The notes under the pieces were generated by a model. That model was not told the DNA's origin. It saw nothing but the letters and a program-made list of their open reading frames with translations, and did not search any database. Positions 24,720 through 32,149 of a DNA stretch of 42,837 bases are shown one piece after another. Location of the stretch: contig CAYRGQ010000030.1 in NCBI GenBank assembly GCA_964423925.1, positions 1 to 42,837 on the forward strand, written 5' to 3'. Both the position numbers and the translations under genes were made by a program. The DNA comes from CAYRGQ01 sp964423925. Its GTDB lineage: Bacteria > Bacteroidota > Bacteroidia > Sphingobacteriales > Sphingobacteriaceae. Every line of letters begins with the position of its first letter. Position 1 is the stretch's first letter.

Positions 24720-25955
24720 TTAGGAATTGCCTTCCAAATCGCTTAATTTCTTCGTTATTTTCTTATCGAGCTTTTCCCGCCCAAAGACAAACGTCCAGAT
24801 ATTTCGCGATTCCTTGGTCAGGATAGGGGCGAGGATTGAAAGGATGAGCACATATACGACGACGAAGGATTGCAGGATGGGTAGCAGGTTTCCGGCTTTG
24901 CCGATATTGGCCATGATGATTGAAAACTCGCCCCGAGCTGCAAGTGTAAAGCCAATGTCGAAAGCCGTCTTGCGCCGTAGGCCCGAAAATCGGGACGCGA
25001 AATAGCCCGACGCCAGGTTGCACAAGATCGTTACCCCCGCCGCAATTGAGGCCCACATCACAGCCCCCCCGAGCGTGGTGGGATCGATTGAAAGACCAAA
25101 ACTAAAAAAGAACATCGCTCCGAAAAAGTCTTTGTACGGCAGGATCATCTGTTCGATCCGTTTGATATATTTTGAGTCCGCCAATACCAGTCCGGCCATG
25201 AGCGCACCAATCGCCTCGGCTACATGGATAGTTTCGGAGAATCCTGCAACGATAAACAGCAGGGCAAAAATCACTAGGATAAACAGTTCGGACGAATTGA
25301 CGGAAAGCAGTTTGTCGATGGCCGGAACCAGTTTTCGGCCCAAGATGAGGAAAGCCAATATAAACCCAAGTGCCAGCAATGACGTACCCGCTACCGTCCA
25401 AAACGAGCTGCTTCCGGTGAGGATAAGGCCCGAGAGAAAAGAAATATGCATGGCGATAAACAAATCGTCAAACATAATCATGCCCATAATGACTTCCGTC
25501 TCGGGGTTAGCCGTGCGCTTGAGGTCGGTCAATACTTTGGCTACAATAGCGGTCGACGAACTTGTCATGATGCCGCAAATGACCATCACCTCCTTGAAAG
25601 GGAGGCCCATTAACCAACCGATGAGCAAGCCCGAAAAGAAGTTGAGAAGGACATAGACCGTGCCGCCGGTAACGATTGATTTGCCCGACTTCACCAGTCG
25701 TCCCACCGAAAATTCCAAGCCCAGATAGAAGAGTAGGAAAAGTACGCCCAACCGACCCATAAAGTCTATAAACGGCTTGCTTTCCTTGAACGACAAGTCA
25801 ACCATTCCCCATGTGGGTGCATGCTCACCCAGCACCATCCCGATCAGGATAAAAAAGGGGATGACGGAAAATCGTAGTCTATTGGAAAGTAAGCCAACGA
25901 TTGCGACCAACCCGACAGCAATGCCAATCTCAAATATGAGGGTGTGGGATATCAT
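24720..25955 (-). CDS. CPA2 family monovalent cation/proton antiporter (KhtU-like)
   Basis: A 411-residue inner-membrane antiporter with about 12 hydrophobic helices. CPA2 signatures include LGVLFLLFYLGLEFSV, the SSTAIVAKVLTDL segment, MGMIMFDDLFIAM with the paired ion-binding aspartates, and LAARGEFSIIMANIG. It has no cytoplasmic TrkA/RCK domain of its own. That is supplied by the upstream cotranscribed gene (26-bp gap), exactly the arrangement of Bacillus KhtT-KhtU potassium/proton antiporters. Potassium is therefore the favoured ion, though sodium is possible. The gene ends 16 bases from the convergent DUF59 gene. Confidence 0.88.
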   Translation of the reverse strand: MISHTLIFEIGIAVGLVAIVGLLSNRLRFSVIPFFILIGMVLGEHAPTWGMVDLSFKESKPFIDFMGRLGVLFLLFYLGLEFSVGRLVKSGKSIVTGGTVYVLLNFFSGLLIGWLMGLPFKEVMVICGIMTSSSTAIVAKVLTDLKRTANPETEVIMGMIMFDDLFIAMHISFLSGLILTGSSSFWTVAGTSLLALGFILAFLILGRKLVPAIDKLLSVNSSELFILVIFALLFIVAGFSETIHVAEAIGALMAGLVLADSKYIKRIEQMILPYKDFFGAMFFFSFGLSIDPTTLGGAVMWASIAAGVTILCNLASGYFASRFSGLRRKTAFDIGFTLAARGEFSIIMANIGKAGNLLPILQSFVVVYVLILSILAPILTKESRNIWTFVFGREKLDKKITKKLSDLEGNS

Positions 25956-25981
25956 TTACAGCGTATCTGGATTGTTGTGCC

Positions 25982-26461
25982 CTAGGTAATCAAGTCTCTG
26001 AACAGTTTAATGTGGCTTCGTTTACCGGCAACGACCAGCGTGGTATTAGCCTCGATGGCATAGTCCGGACCCGGATTGATGATGCTGTCGCCGTCCTTGA
26101 TGGCCGCGATGATCGACGCGCCGGTTTGCTGGCGTATTTCCAGTTCGCCGATGGTTTTGTCCAGTGTGGAAGCGCCTTCCTCCACCTTGTACCACTCGAT
26201 GATTAGATCGTCCAGCGCAACCTCAATCGTTTCCAGGGCCCTCGGCTTATAGGACAAGCCACCGATGATGCCGGCCACCTGTCGAGACTCCTCGTCGGAT
26301 AGCGTCATCACACATTTCGATTCGCTTTCCTCCTCATCGTAGCGGTAAAGTTCGCGCAAGCCGTCATCGTGAATCACAACGACCATATTGTCGCCGGCTT
26401 GTGTCTCGATCTGGTATTTTTTCCCAATACCGATTAGATCCGATTCTCTTACAATAGACAT
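25982..26461 (-). CDS. Antiporter regulatory subunit with TrkA-C (RCK_C) domain, KhtT-like
   Basis: A 159-residue cytoplasmic protein. The N-terminal half (about 1-75) resembles the KhtT N-domain (ESDLIGIGKKYQIETQAGDN, VVVIHDDGLRELYRYDEEE). The C-terminal half is a TrkA-C ligand-binding domain, with IGELEIRQQTGASIIAAIKDGDSIINPGP and LVVAGKRSHIKLFRDL. TrkA-C domains in such antiporters bind nucleotides, including c-di-AMP in some species, to gate transport. It is first of the two-gene operon and has a leader of about 120 bases with strong hairpins. Confidence 0.88.
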   Translation of the reverse strand: MSIVRESDLIGIGKKYQIETQAGDNMVVVIHDDGLRELYRYDEEESESKCVMTLSDEESRQVAGIIGGLSYKPRALETIEVALDDLIIEWYKVEEGASTLDKTIGELEIRQQTGASIIAAIKDGDSIINPGPDYAIEANTTLVVAGKRSHIKLFRDLIT

Positions 26462-26589
26462 TACGTTTATATTTAGTCCTCAGAATAGCTAGCGAAAGCG
26501 CAAGAAATGCGCACCCCTAGCATGAATCCGGGGGATTCATGCCCCGTCAGCCGCATATGGCGGATGCCTGTCGCCTCTAGGCTCCGATA
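26462..26589 (-). promoter_or_regulatory. Structured 5' leader of the khtTU-like operon
   Basis: Downstream of the promoter, the leader can fold into several hairpins. One has 10-bp arms (26520-26529 with 26533-26542), one CCGC/GCGG arms (26551-26554 with 26560-26563), and one GCGCA/TGCGC arms (26498-26502 with 26508-26512). CCTAG (26581-26577) can pair with CTAGG (26520-26516) and enclose the first two. A CGGGG/CCCCG stem (26542-26546 with 26529-26533) is an exclusive alternative to the long hairpin. No T run follows, so it is not an ordinary terminator. No coding frame here looks real. A regulatory leader is inferred. Confidence 0.45.
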
Positions 26590-26597
26590 CAAATGTA
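26590..26597 (-). promoter_or_regulatory. Minus-7 promoter element of the khtTU-like operon
   Basis: The minus strand reads TACATTTG, matching TAnnTTTG. The start would be near 26583, giving an unusually long leader of about 122 bases for this region. No minus-33 match is seen at 20 bp. Confidence 0.4.
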
Positions 26598-26801
26598 TGT
26601 TTTTATTATCATTTTTAGATGATGGCCAGCGAAAGCAAACTATCTGCTGAGTATTCTTATGCATTGTATTCCGCGCTCAACCCAGCATCCACAGGTGGTG
26701 CTGCGGTACAGATGGTCGTACAAGGATGTTTTTCATGTTTTGTACGCATGTAATTTGTTTGAAACACACCAGAAAACACACAAACCATACTTGCTAATCG
26801 G

Positions 26802-26809
26802 TATCTTTG
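26802..26809 (+). promoter_or_regulatory. Minus-7 promoter element of the YceI gene
   Basis: TATCTTTG matches TAnnTTTG. The start would be near 26816, about 25 bases before ATG 26841. The stretch between the divergent khtT promoter and this element (26598-26801) holds nothing else I can name. Confidence 0.45.
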
Positions 26810-26840
26810 GGCCAAATAAACCTTGATAGCCTATTTTTGC

Positions 26841-27449
26841 ATGAAAAGAATTAAAACAGGCCTGATGGCCGCGCTCGTAGTCGGTGTATTGGCATTGACG
26901 GCATCCACCAACCAGAAACTCGATTCGTACACGGTTGACACAGCAAAATCGGTACTGGTGTGGGCGGGTAAAAACGTAGCGGGCGGTGGCCATGATGGCA
27001 CCATCTCCGTCAGTAAGGGAACACTGGCATTTAACGGCAATAAGTTGGCCGCGGGCAGTTTTACGATAGACGTCAACAGTATTAAGGTTACCGACCTGGA
27101 GGGCGCGCGCGCTACACGCTTGGAGAACCACCTTAAAAACGAGGATTTTTTTGATGCTCCGAAATTTCCCGAAGCCAAGTTTGTCATTACCAAGGTTGAA
27201 GGAAGCGGCAACCAAACAACCGTAACGGGCGATCTGACCATTAAAGGAATCACCAAGTCCATCACTTTTCCGGCGACGGTTGCCAAGACCCGCACCACGG
27301 TACGCGCCACGGCAAAGGGCGTAACGTTTGATCGCACGCAGTTTGATGTGAAGTACCGTTCGGGTAATTTCTTTAGCGGCTTGGGCGACCGAGCGATTCT
27401 AGATGAGATCACTTTGGATATTGATATTCAGGCGACTAAGTCACGGTAA
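26841..27449 (+). CDS. YceI-family periplasmic protein
   Basis: A 202-residue exported protein with a signal peptide (MKRIKTGLMAALVVGVLALTA) and a lipocalin-like YceI barrel. Family features are YTVDTAKSVLVWAGKN near the start, GTLAFNGNKLAAGSFTIDVN, ENHLKNEDFFDAPKFPEAKF, and GDLTIKGITKSITFPA. YceI proteins bind long isoprenoids and are induced by stress in some bacteria. ATG 26841 is chosen over the upstream TTG at 26823, since it begins a standard signal peptide. It stands alone, with its own promoter-like element. Confidence 0.93.
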   Translation: MKRIKTGLMAALVVGVLALTASTNQKLDSYTVDTAKSVLVWAGKNVAGGGHDGTISVSKGTLAFNGNKLAAGSFTIDVNSIKVTDLEGARATRLENHLKNEDFFDAPKFPEAKFVITKVEGSGNQTTVTGDLTIKGITKSITFPATVAKTRTTVRATAKGVTFDRTQFDVKYRSGNFFSGLGDRAILDEITLDIDIQATKSR

Positions 27450-27599
27450 GCGAGCAAATTTCTTGGTTATCGGCCACGTTAAGACGTGTTCAGGCCAGTA
27501 GCTTACCGGTGGCACAGGATGGTAGTCAGCGGCAGTTCCATCCATCGTCTCGTTTTTAGCGCGGCACCGTGACGCATTATCATCAAATATAGACTAACT

Positions 27600-27884
27600 A
27601 TGACTGAATCGACGATCATCATCATTGGATGGCTGGGCTTTCTGTTTTGCACGGTCGCCTATATGCTCCTTAACCTGAAAGTACTGAAATTTAATCAGCC
27701 GATTTACCAAATTATGAACGTGCTGGGCGGTTTGGGGTTGGTCATTAGTGCATTCTATTTCGATGACACGCCCAATCTGGCATCTAACCTAGTCTGGGTG
27801 TTGATAGCCTTGTTTGGCGTCATACGTTATTCCAGCGAGAAGCGCAAGTCAACGCGCCGGAAGGTCGCCGGAGATGCCGAGTAG
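27600..27884 (+). CDS. Small CBU_0592-like membrane protein
   Basis: A 94-residue protein with three hydrophobic helices (IIIIGWLGFLFCTVAYMLL, the MNVLGGLGLVISAFYF stretch, and NLVWVLIALFGVIRY) and a basic C-terminal tail. The pattern, with YQIMNVLGGLGL and the ASNLVWVLIALFG end, matches the CBU_0592 family of unknown function. The last 36 bases overlap the 3' end of the convergent tetR gene, so the basic tail is encoded antisense to the regulator's C-terminus. Confidence 0.75.
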   Translation: MTESTIIIIGWLGFLFCTVAYMLLNLKVLKFNQPIYQIMNVLGGLGLVISAFYFDDTPNLASNLVWVLIALFGVIRYSSEKRKSTRRKVAGDAE

Positions 27885-28463
27885 GCGATAAGCTTCCTTT
27901 TTATAGTCCGTGATCTGTTCGTCGAAGTGTTTCTTGTCCACGGATACGGACAAGTAGAAGTACGCCCCGTCGACGAGGGCGAATATGAGGTCGGCCGTTA
28001 ATTTTGGCTGATCTACCTGGATGATGCTCGCGGCATTGCAGCGTTCGATGAGATGGGTAAGACGGATTCGTAGGGTGTTCGTGAGGTTGCGATACATCTG
28101 CTTGACTTTTGGCTCTCGAAAGGTGAGGGCATAGCTGCTGTAAAATAGCCCATCGTCGAAAAGCCTGTTCCATTTTCGCGAAAAAAGATCGTCAACCACG
28201 GCTTTTAGGGTGTCCAGAGTAGGGGGTGTGCTGTTTTTTTCGCCCGAATAAAGGGTCAGGTATCGCTCGAGCGTATAGTCGATCAATGCGTAAGTCAGCT
28301 CGTCCTTAGTTTGGAAATAGTGGATGATGAGGCTGGGATTAATGCCCATCACCGCCGCAATTTTGGCAATAGAAGTGTTTTCCAGCCCCTCTTTTTTGGC
28401 AACCTTATAAAAAACCTTGATGATTTCCAGTCTCCTGGTTTCCCGTATGCTTTTTCTTCCCAT
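27849..28463 (-). CDS. TetR-family transcription regulator
   Basis: A 204-residue repressor. The N-terminal helix-turn-helix (about 12-58) reads EIIKVFYKVAKKEGLENTS, then IAKIAAVMGINPSLIIHYFQ and TKDEL, a clear TetR pattern. The C-terminal ligand domain is of a BetI-like length with no identifiable ligand. ATG 28463 (MGRKSIRETRR) is preferred to the codon at 28541, which lies within a T-rich stretch and a repeated motif. The gene is divergent from susC-like, and three copies of a TGTATGTTCAATCAAA-like motif lie between them, so it probably represses both itself and the SusCD operon (inference). Confidence 0.9.
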   Translation of the reverse strand: MGRKSIRETRRLEIIKVFYKVAKKEGLENTSIAKIAAVMGINPSLIIHYFQTKDELTYALIDYTLERYLTLYSGEKNSTPPTLDTLKAVVDDLFSRKWNRLFDDGLFYSSYALTFREPKVKQMYRNLTNTLRIRLTHLIERCNAASIIQVDQPKLTADLIFALVDGAYFYLSVSVDKKHFDEQITDYKKEAYRLLGISGDLPAR

Positions 28464-28530
28464 TAGCGGTTTATGAATTGGTATAAATTTAGGAAATGCC
28501 AAGGTAGCTATTTTTTTTTTAAATATTGAT

Positions 28531-28546
28531 TGTATGTTCATTCAAA
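28531..28546 (+). repeat. Candidate TetR operator, copy 1
   Basis: TGTATGTTCATTCAAA differs from copy 2 (28612-28627) at one of 16 bases and lies 68 bp upstream of the tetR start. On the minus strand it begins with TTTG, so it may overlap the tetR minus-33 element. Confidence 0.45.
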
Positions 28547-28609
28547 GTATCATTTAAAGGGTGTCGTGTCGTTTTTCTAATTTAAGCAATCGATTGTGTA
28601 TTTTTTTTG

Positions 28610-28641
28610 TTTGTATGTTCAATCAAAACCTCCTATAATTG
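28610..28641 (+). promoter_or_regulatory. Candidate upstream promoter of the SusCD operon
   Basis: TTTG (28610-28613), 20 bp, TATAATTG (28634-28641) is one base from the full consensus. Copy 2 of the repeated motif fills much of the spacer. It would give a leader of more than 230 bases. Confidence 0.4.
28612..28627 (+). repeat. Candidate TetR operator, copy 2
   Basis: TGTATGTTCAATCAAA, 81 bp from copy 1 and almost identical. It overlaps the minus-33 element of the promoter at 28610-28641. The core TTG..A..T.CAA has partial dyad symmetry, as TetR sites do. Confidence 0.45.
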
Positions 28642-28820
28642 TTCGTGTGTAACCCACTAATCAATTAAATAATAACTAATCAAAAACCGCAGGAGCCCCT
28701 GCATAAGTATATTTCTATTAACATCTTGATCTGTTGGTCGTTGCGCGTCATCTTATCCGAACAATAGGCTGTTTAATAAATAAAAAACACTGAGCTAAAA
28801 TTCGCTTCACACTCCAAAAC

Positions 28821-28828
28821 TACCTTTG
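28821..28828 (+). promoter_or_regulatory. Proximal minus-7 element of the SusCD operon
   Basis: TACCTTTG matches TAnnTTTG and predicts a start near 28835, 46 bases before ATG 28881. The minus-33 region is A-rich without TTG. Apart from the motifs listed, the 417-bp tetR-susC gap (28464-28880) holds nothing else I can name. Confidence 0.45.
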
Positions 28829-28837
28829 ATTATTGAC

Positions 28838-28853
28838 TAAACGTTCAATTAAT
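28838..28853 (+). repeat. Candidate TetR operator, degenerate copy 3
   Basis: TAAACGTTCAATTAAT matches copy 2 at 11 of 16 positions, including the core GTTCAAT. It lies at the predicted transcription start of the proximal promoter, where a bound repressor would block initiation. Confidence 0.3.
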
Positions 28854-28880
28854 ATAAAGTCTCATCTAACAAAACCGATT

Positions 28881-31800
28881 ATGAACAAACAACGACGACA
28901 AATGAAAGCGCGGCAGGCCGCTTGTTGGGTGTGGGCGGCTGCCCTGTTGTTAGCACAAGCTCTCCCTTTCGCCGTGATCGCGCAGTCACGCATCGCGGGA
29001 ACGGTGGCTGACCAATCGGGACAGGCACTTGCCGGCGCCAGCGTGTTGGTGAAGGGCACCACGCTGGGTTCGGCTACGGACGAAGGCGGGCGATTCGCGC
29101 TCGAGAATGTCGCCCAGGGCGCAACATTGGTATTTCGCATGGTCGGGTACCGTACACAAGAGGTCGTGTTTTCCGGACAAGCGCAGCTCGATATTGTGTT
29201 AGAGACCGATGCAGGCCATTTGGATGAAGTGATTGTGGTAGGGTTTGGCACCCAGCGGAAGGTAAACCTGACCGGCGCGGTCGACCAGATTTCCGGCGCA
29301 CAATTGGAGTCCCGACCTGTCACTAACGTGATGGCTGGCTTGCAGGGAGTGAGTCCGGGATTAAACATCACCTACGGTAACGGCTCACCGGGCGAAATTC
29401 CCAATATCAACATCCGAGGCACGACATCCATTAACGGCGGGTCGCCTCTCATCGTCATTGATGGGATCCCCGTGTCTGACAATTACGATATGATTCGGCT
29501 TAGTCCCAGTGATATTGCATCGTACACCGTTCTACGGGACGCCTCGTCGGCTGCTATCTACGGTGCGCGCGCGGCGTATGGGGTTATCTTGATTACGACT
29601 AAAGAAGGCAGGCAAGGGACGCAAAGCATTAGCTACAACGTGACGACTGCGTTCGGTAGGCCCACGGAAATGCCCGATCCTGTGACCGACCCCTATATTT
29701 TCTCGCGAGTATTGGAGACGTCTACCGATAATACGCCGTGGGACTACGTGAACTTCAGCGATCAGTATTATCAATGGGCAAAGGAGCGATCGGAGGATCC
29801 TAGCCTGCCGGACGTGCGTACGAATCCCAACAATCCCAATGAATGGGAATATATGGGCAACTACAACTGGAATGACTATTTCTTCTCGAAAGCCACGGTA
29901 TCCCAGATGCATAACCTTGCCATGTCCGGTGGAGGCAGTATTAACGAGAAGCCTTTTTCCTATTATTTGTCCGCGGACTATACCAAGGATAACGGACTGA
30001 ACAAGCTGGCGGAAGACTATTGGCAGCGAAAGGGGATCCGGGGGCGCTTGTCCTTCACACCCCTGTCGTGGCTGAAGCTGGACAATAATATGAACGTGTA
30101 TCAGACGGCTATCGCGCGGCCCAACGCCAATATTACCGATATCTACTATCTCCAACCGACGAATGTGGTAAAGAATCCCGATGGCACGTGGGGGAATAAC
30201 GCTGCCGGACGGCTAGCGGCTCGTCTGGTGGACGGCGGTACCGGGGGGGAGCAAATGTTCGGTTTCCAGAATATTCTTAACGGCGTGGGCACCTTTCTGA
30301 ACGGTGATTTGACCGTGACGGGCGATGCCAGCTTTAAGAGGGAATACTGGCGCTATCCGCGGCACTCCAAAAGATACAGTATAGGATACGGACCGGACGA
30401 CGTGCGTGAGGAAGGAGGTAACGGCTACGTATACGACCGGCGTGGGGAGATTCGAAACAACGTGTACAACCTGTACGGCAACTATAACAAAACGTTTGGC
30501 ATCCACGCACTAAGTGTGACGGCGGGCTACAATCAGGAGGATTATCTCTGGGAAACCACCACCGCCCAGCGCGACCAATTGATCTCGTCGACTTTACCTT
30601 ATTTGGAGCTAACGACAGGCGAGGCGCGAGTGAACGCGCAATACAGTTCTTACGCTACCCAGAGCGTGTTCGGTCGCCTCAACTACACCCTCAATGAACG
30701 GTATATTCTCGAAGCCACTGGGCGCTACGACGGATCTTCGCGTTTCCCCTCATCGAATCGGTGGGGATTCTTCCCGTCTGTGTCGGGTGCTTGGATTGCG
30801 AGCAACGAACCCTTCTTGGAAGGGCTTGCACCCACGTTGTCCAATTTGAAGTTCCGCGCGTCGTACGGCAGCTTAGGCAACCAGAACGTCGGCGATTTTT
30901 CGTACATCCAAACGATGAATACGGCCCTCTCCAGCTATCTGATTGGCGGCTCTCAGCGACAAATAGTAACGGGTGCGCCTTCGTTGACCATCGATCCGTT
31001 GAACTACACTTGGGAAAATGTAGCCACGGTGAATTTTGGGACGGACGTGGGGCTGATGAGCGACCGAGTCTTTGCTGGGTTTGATTACTTTGTAAGGGAG
31101 ACCACGGGGATGCTGGTGGCCGGAGAACAGTTGCCCGCTGTCTTGGGCACGGGCGTCCCGCGCCAAAATTCGGCGGACCTACGCACAAAGGGGTGGGAGC
31201 TGTCGCTCACCTATCGCGGCAATTACACCGTAGCCGCCAAACCCTTTGGGTTGGAAACCAAGCTCGTGCTTTCGGATTCGCGGGCACACATTACCAAGTT
31301 CAGAAATGAACAAGGATTGCTGTCCCAGTATTTTGAAGGCTACGAATTCGGAACGCTTTACGGATTAGTCAGCGACGGGTTCTTCCAGAATGAAGCCGAG
31401 ATTGAAGCGCTGGACCAAACCACACTGATACCTTGGGGGGCACTTGACATCGTGCCTGGATGGCCAAAATTTAAAGACCTAGACGGGGATGGGCAGATAT
31501 TGCTCGGTCAGACGAAGGACGACATGAAAGACCGCGCCATTATCGGCAATAGGGATGACCGCTACCGTATTGGTTTCAACCTCAATATGAATTGGAATGG
31601 CTTTGATCTGCAGGTGTTTTTGCAAGGCGTACTAAAGCGGGATTTCTATCCACGTCACTACCTCTTTTGGGGTCCCTATCAGCAGCCTTATGCGAACGTG
31701 TATCCCTGGCATTTAGACTATTATCGGGCGGTGGATGACTCCCCAGAACAACGAGCCAAACATTCGGCAGCGTATATAGCCGCTGGGCTTGCCGACGCCA

Positions 31801-32129
31801 ATTTGGACGCGTCGTATCCGGTACTCCAGTCTTGGCTGGCGGATGCGAACGAAGGTAGGGGACTGGATATACCGAACACGCAATATTTGCTAAACGGGGC
31901 ATATTTACGCTTTAAGAATGTAACGTTGGGCTACTCCCTGCCGTACGAGACCCTACAGCGCTGGGGGATGAGCCGGATGCGGATTTTCGTCACAGGCGAA
32001 AACATCTTTGAGTTTTCGGAAGTGAAAAGGTTCGTCGATCCAGAAGCAATCAACTGGGGATCCGATAATAGCGCGTGGGCGTATCCCTTCCAGCGGCGTA
32101 TAGCATTTGGCTTAAACATTGGTTTTTAA
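28881..32129 (+). CDS. SusC-like TonB-dependent outer-membrane transporter
   Basis: A 1082-residue SusC/RagA-family transporter. After the signal peptide (AALLLAQALPFAVIAQ) come a carboxypeptidase-D-like domain (SRIAGTVADQSGQALAG, GATLVFRMVGYRTQEVV), the TonB box area (DEVIVVGFGTQRKVNLTGAV), a plug with IRGTTSINGGSPLIVIDG and SAAIYGARAAYGVILITT, and a large barrel ending in AFGLNIGF. Size is typical. It would import a substrate captured by the SusD-like lipoprotein encoded 20 bp downstream. ATG 28881 is chosen since it starts the signal region; the frame opens earlier, at 28833, but that part covers the predicted transcription start. The downstream enzymes suggest a phosphorylated substrate rather than a plain glycan. 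Confidence 0.95.
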   Translation: MNKQRRQMKARQAACWVWAAALLLAQALPFAVIAQSRIAGTVADQSGQALAGASVLVKGTTLGSATDEGGRFALENVAQGATLVFRMVGYRTQEVVFSGQAQLDIVLETDAGHLDEVIVVGFGTQRKVNLTGAVDQISGAQLESRPVTNVMAGLQGVSPGLNITYGNGSPGEIPNINIRGTTSINGGSPLIVIDGIPVSDNYDMIRLSPSDIASYTVLRDASSAAIYGARAAYGVILITTKEGRQGTQSISYNVTTAFGRPTEMPDPVTDPYIFSRVLETSTDNTPWDYVNFSDQYYQWAKERSEDPSLPDVRTNPNNPNEWEYMGNYNWNDYFFSKATVSQMHNLAMSGGGSINEKPFSYYLSADYTKDNGLNKLAEDYWQRKGIRGRLSFTPLSWLKLDNNMNVYQTAIARPNANITDIYYLQPTNVVKNPDGTWGNNAAGRLAARLVDGGTGGEQMFGFQNILNGVGTFLNGDLTVTGDASFKREYWRYPRHSKRYSIGYGPDDVREEGGNGYVYDRRGEIRNNVYNLYGNYNKTFGIHALSVTAGYNQEDYLWETTTAQRDQLISSTLPYLELTTGEARVNAQYSSYATQSVFGRLNYTLNERYILEATGRYDGSSRFPSSNRWGFFPSVSGAWIASNEPFLEGLAPTLSNLKFRASYGSLGNQNVGDFSYIQTMNTALSSYLIGGSQRQIVTGAPSLTIDPLNYTWENVATVNFGTDVGLMSDRVFAGFDYFVRETTGMLVAGEQLPAVLGTGVPRQNSADLRTKGWELSLTYRGNYTVAAKPFGLETKLVLSDSRAHITKFRNEQGLLSQYFEGYEFGTLYGLVSDGFFQNEAEIEALDQTTLIPWGALDIVPGWPKFKDLDGDGQILLGQTKDDMKDRAIIGNRDDRYRIGFNLNMNWNGFDLQVFLQGVLKRDFYPRHYLFWGPYQQPYANVYPWHLDYYRAVDDSPEQRAKHSAAYIAAGLADANLDASYPVLQSWLADANEGRGLDIPNTQYLLNGAYLRFKNVTLGYSLPYETLQRWGMSRMRIFVTGENIFEFSEVKRFVDPEAINWGSDNSAWAYPFQRRIAFGLNIGF

Positions 32130-32149
32130 TCCATTAATCGAATTGCATC

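Noticed and set aside
26473..26664. A 63-codon minus-strand frame over the khtT leader
   Set aside because: It starts upstream of the predicted promoter and covers the hairpins; no domain, so the leader explanation is better.
26832..26839. TATTTTTG directly before the YceI ATG as its promoter
   Set aside because: It would place the transcription start inside or after the start codon; TATCTTTG at 26802-26809 is better placed.
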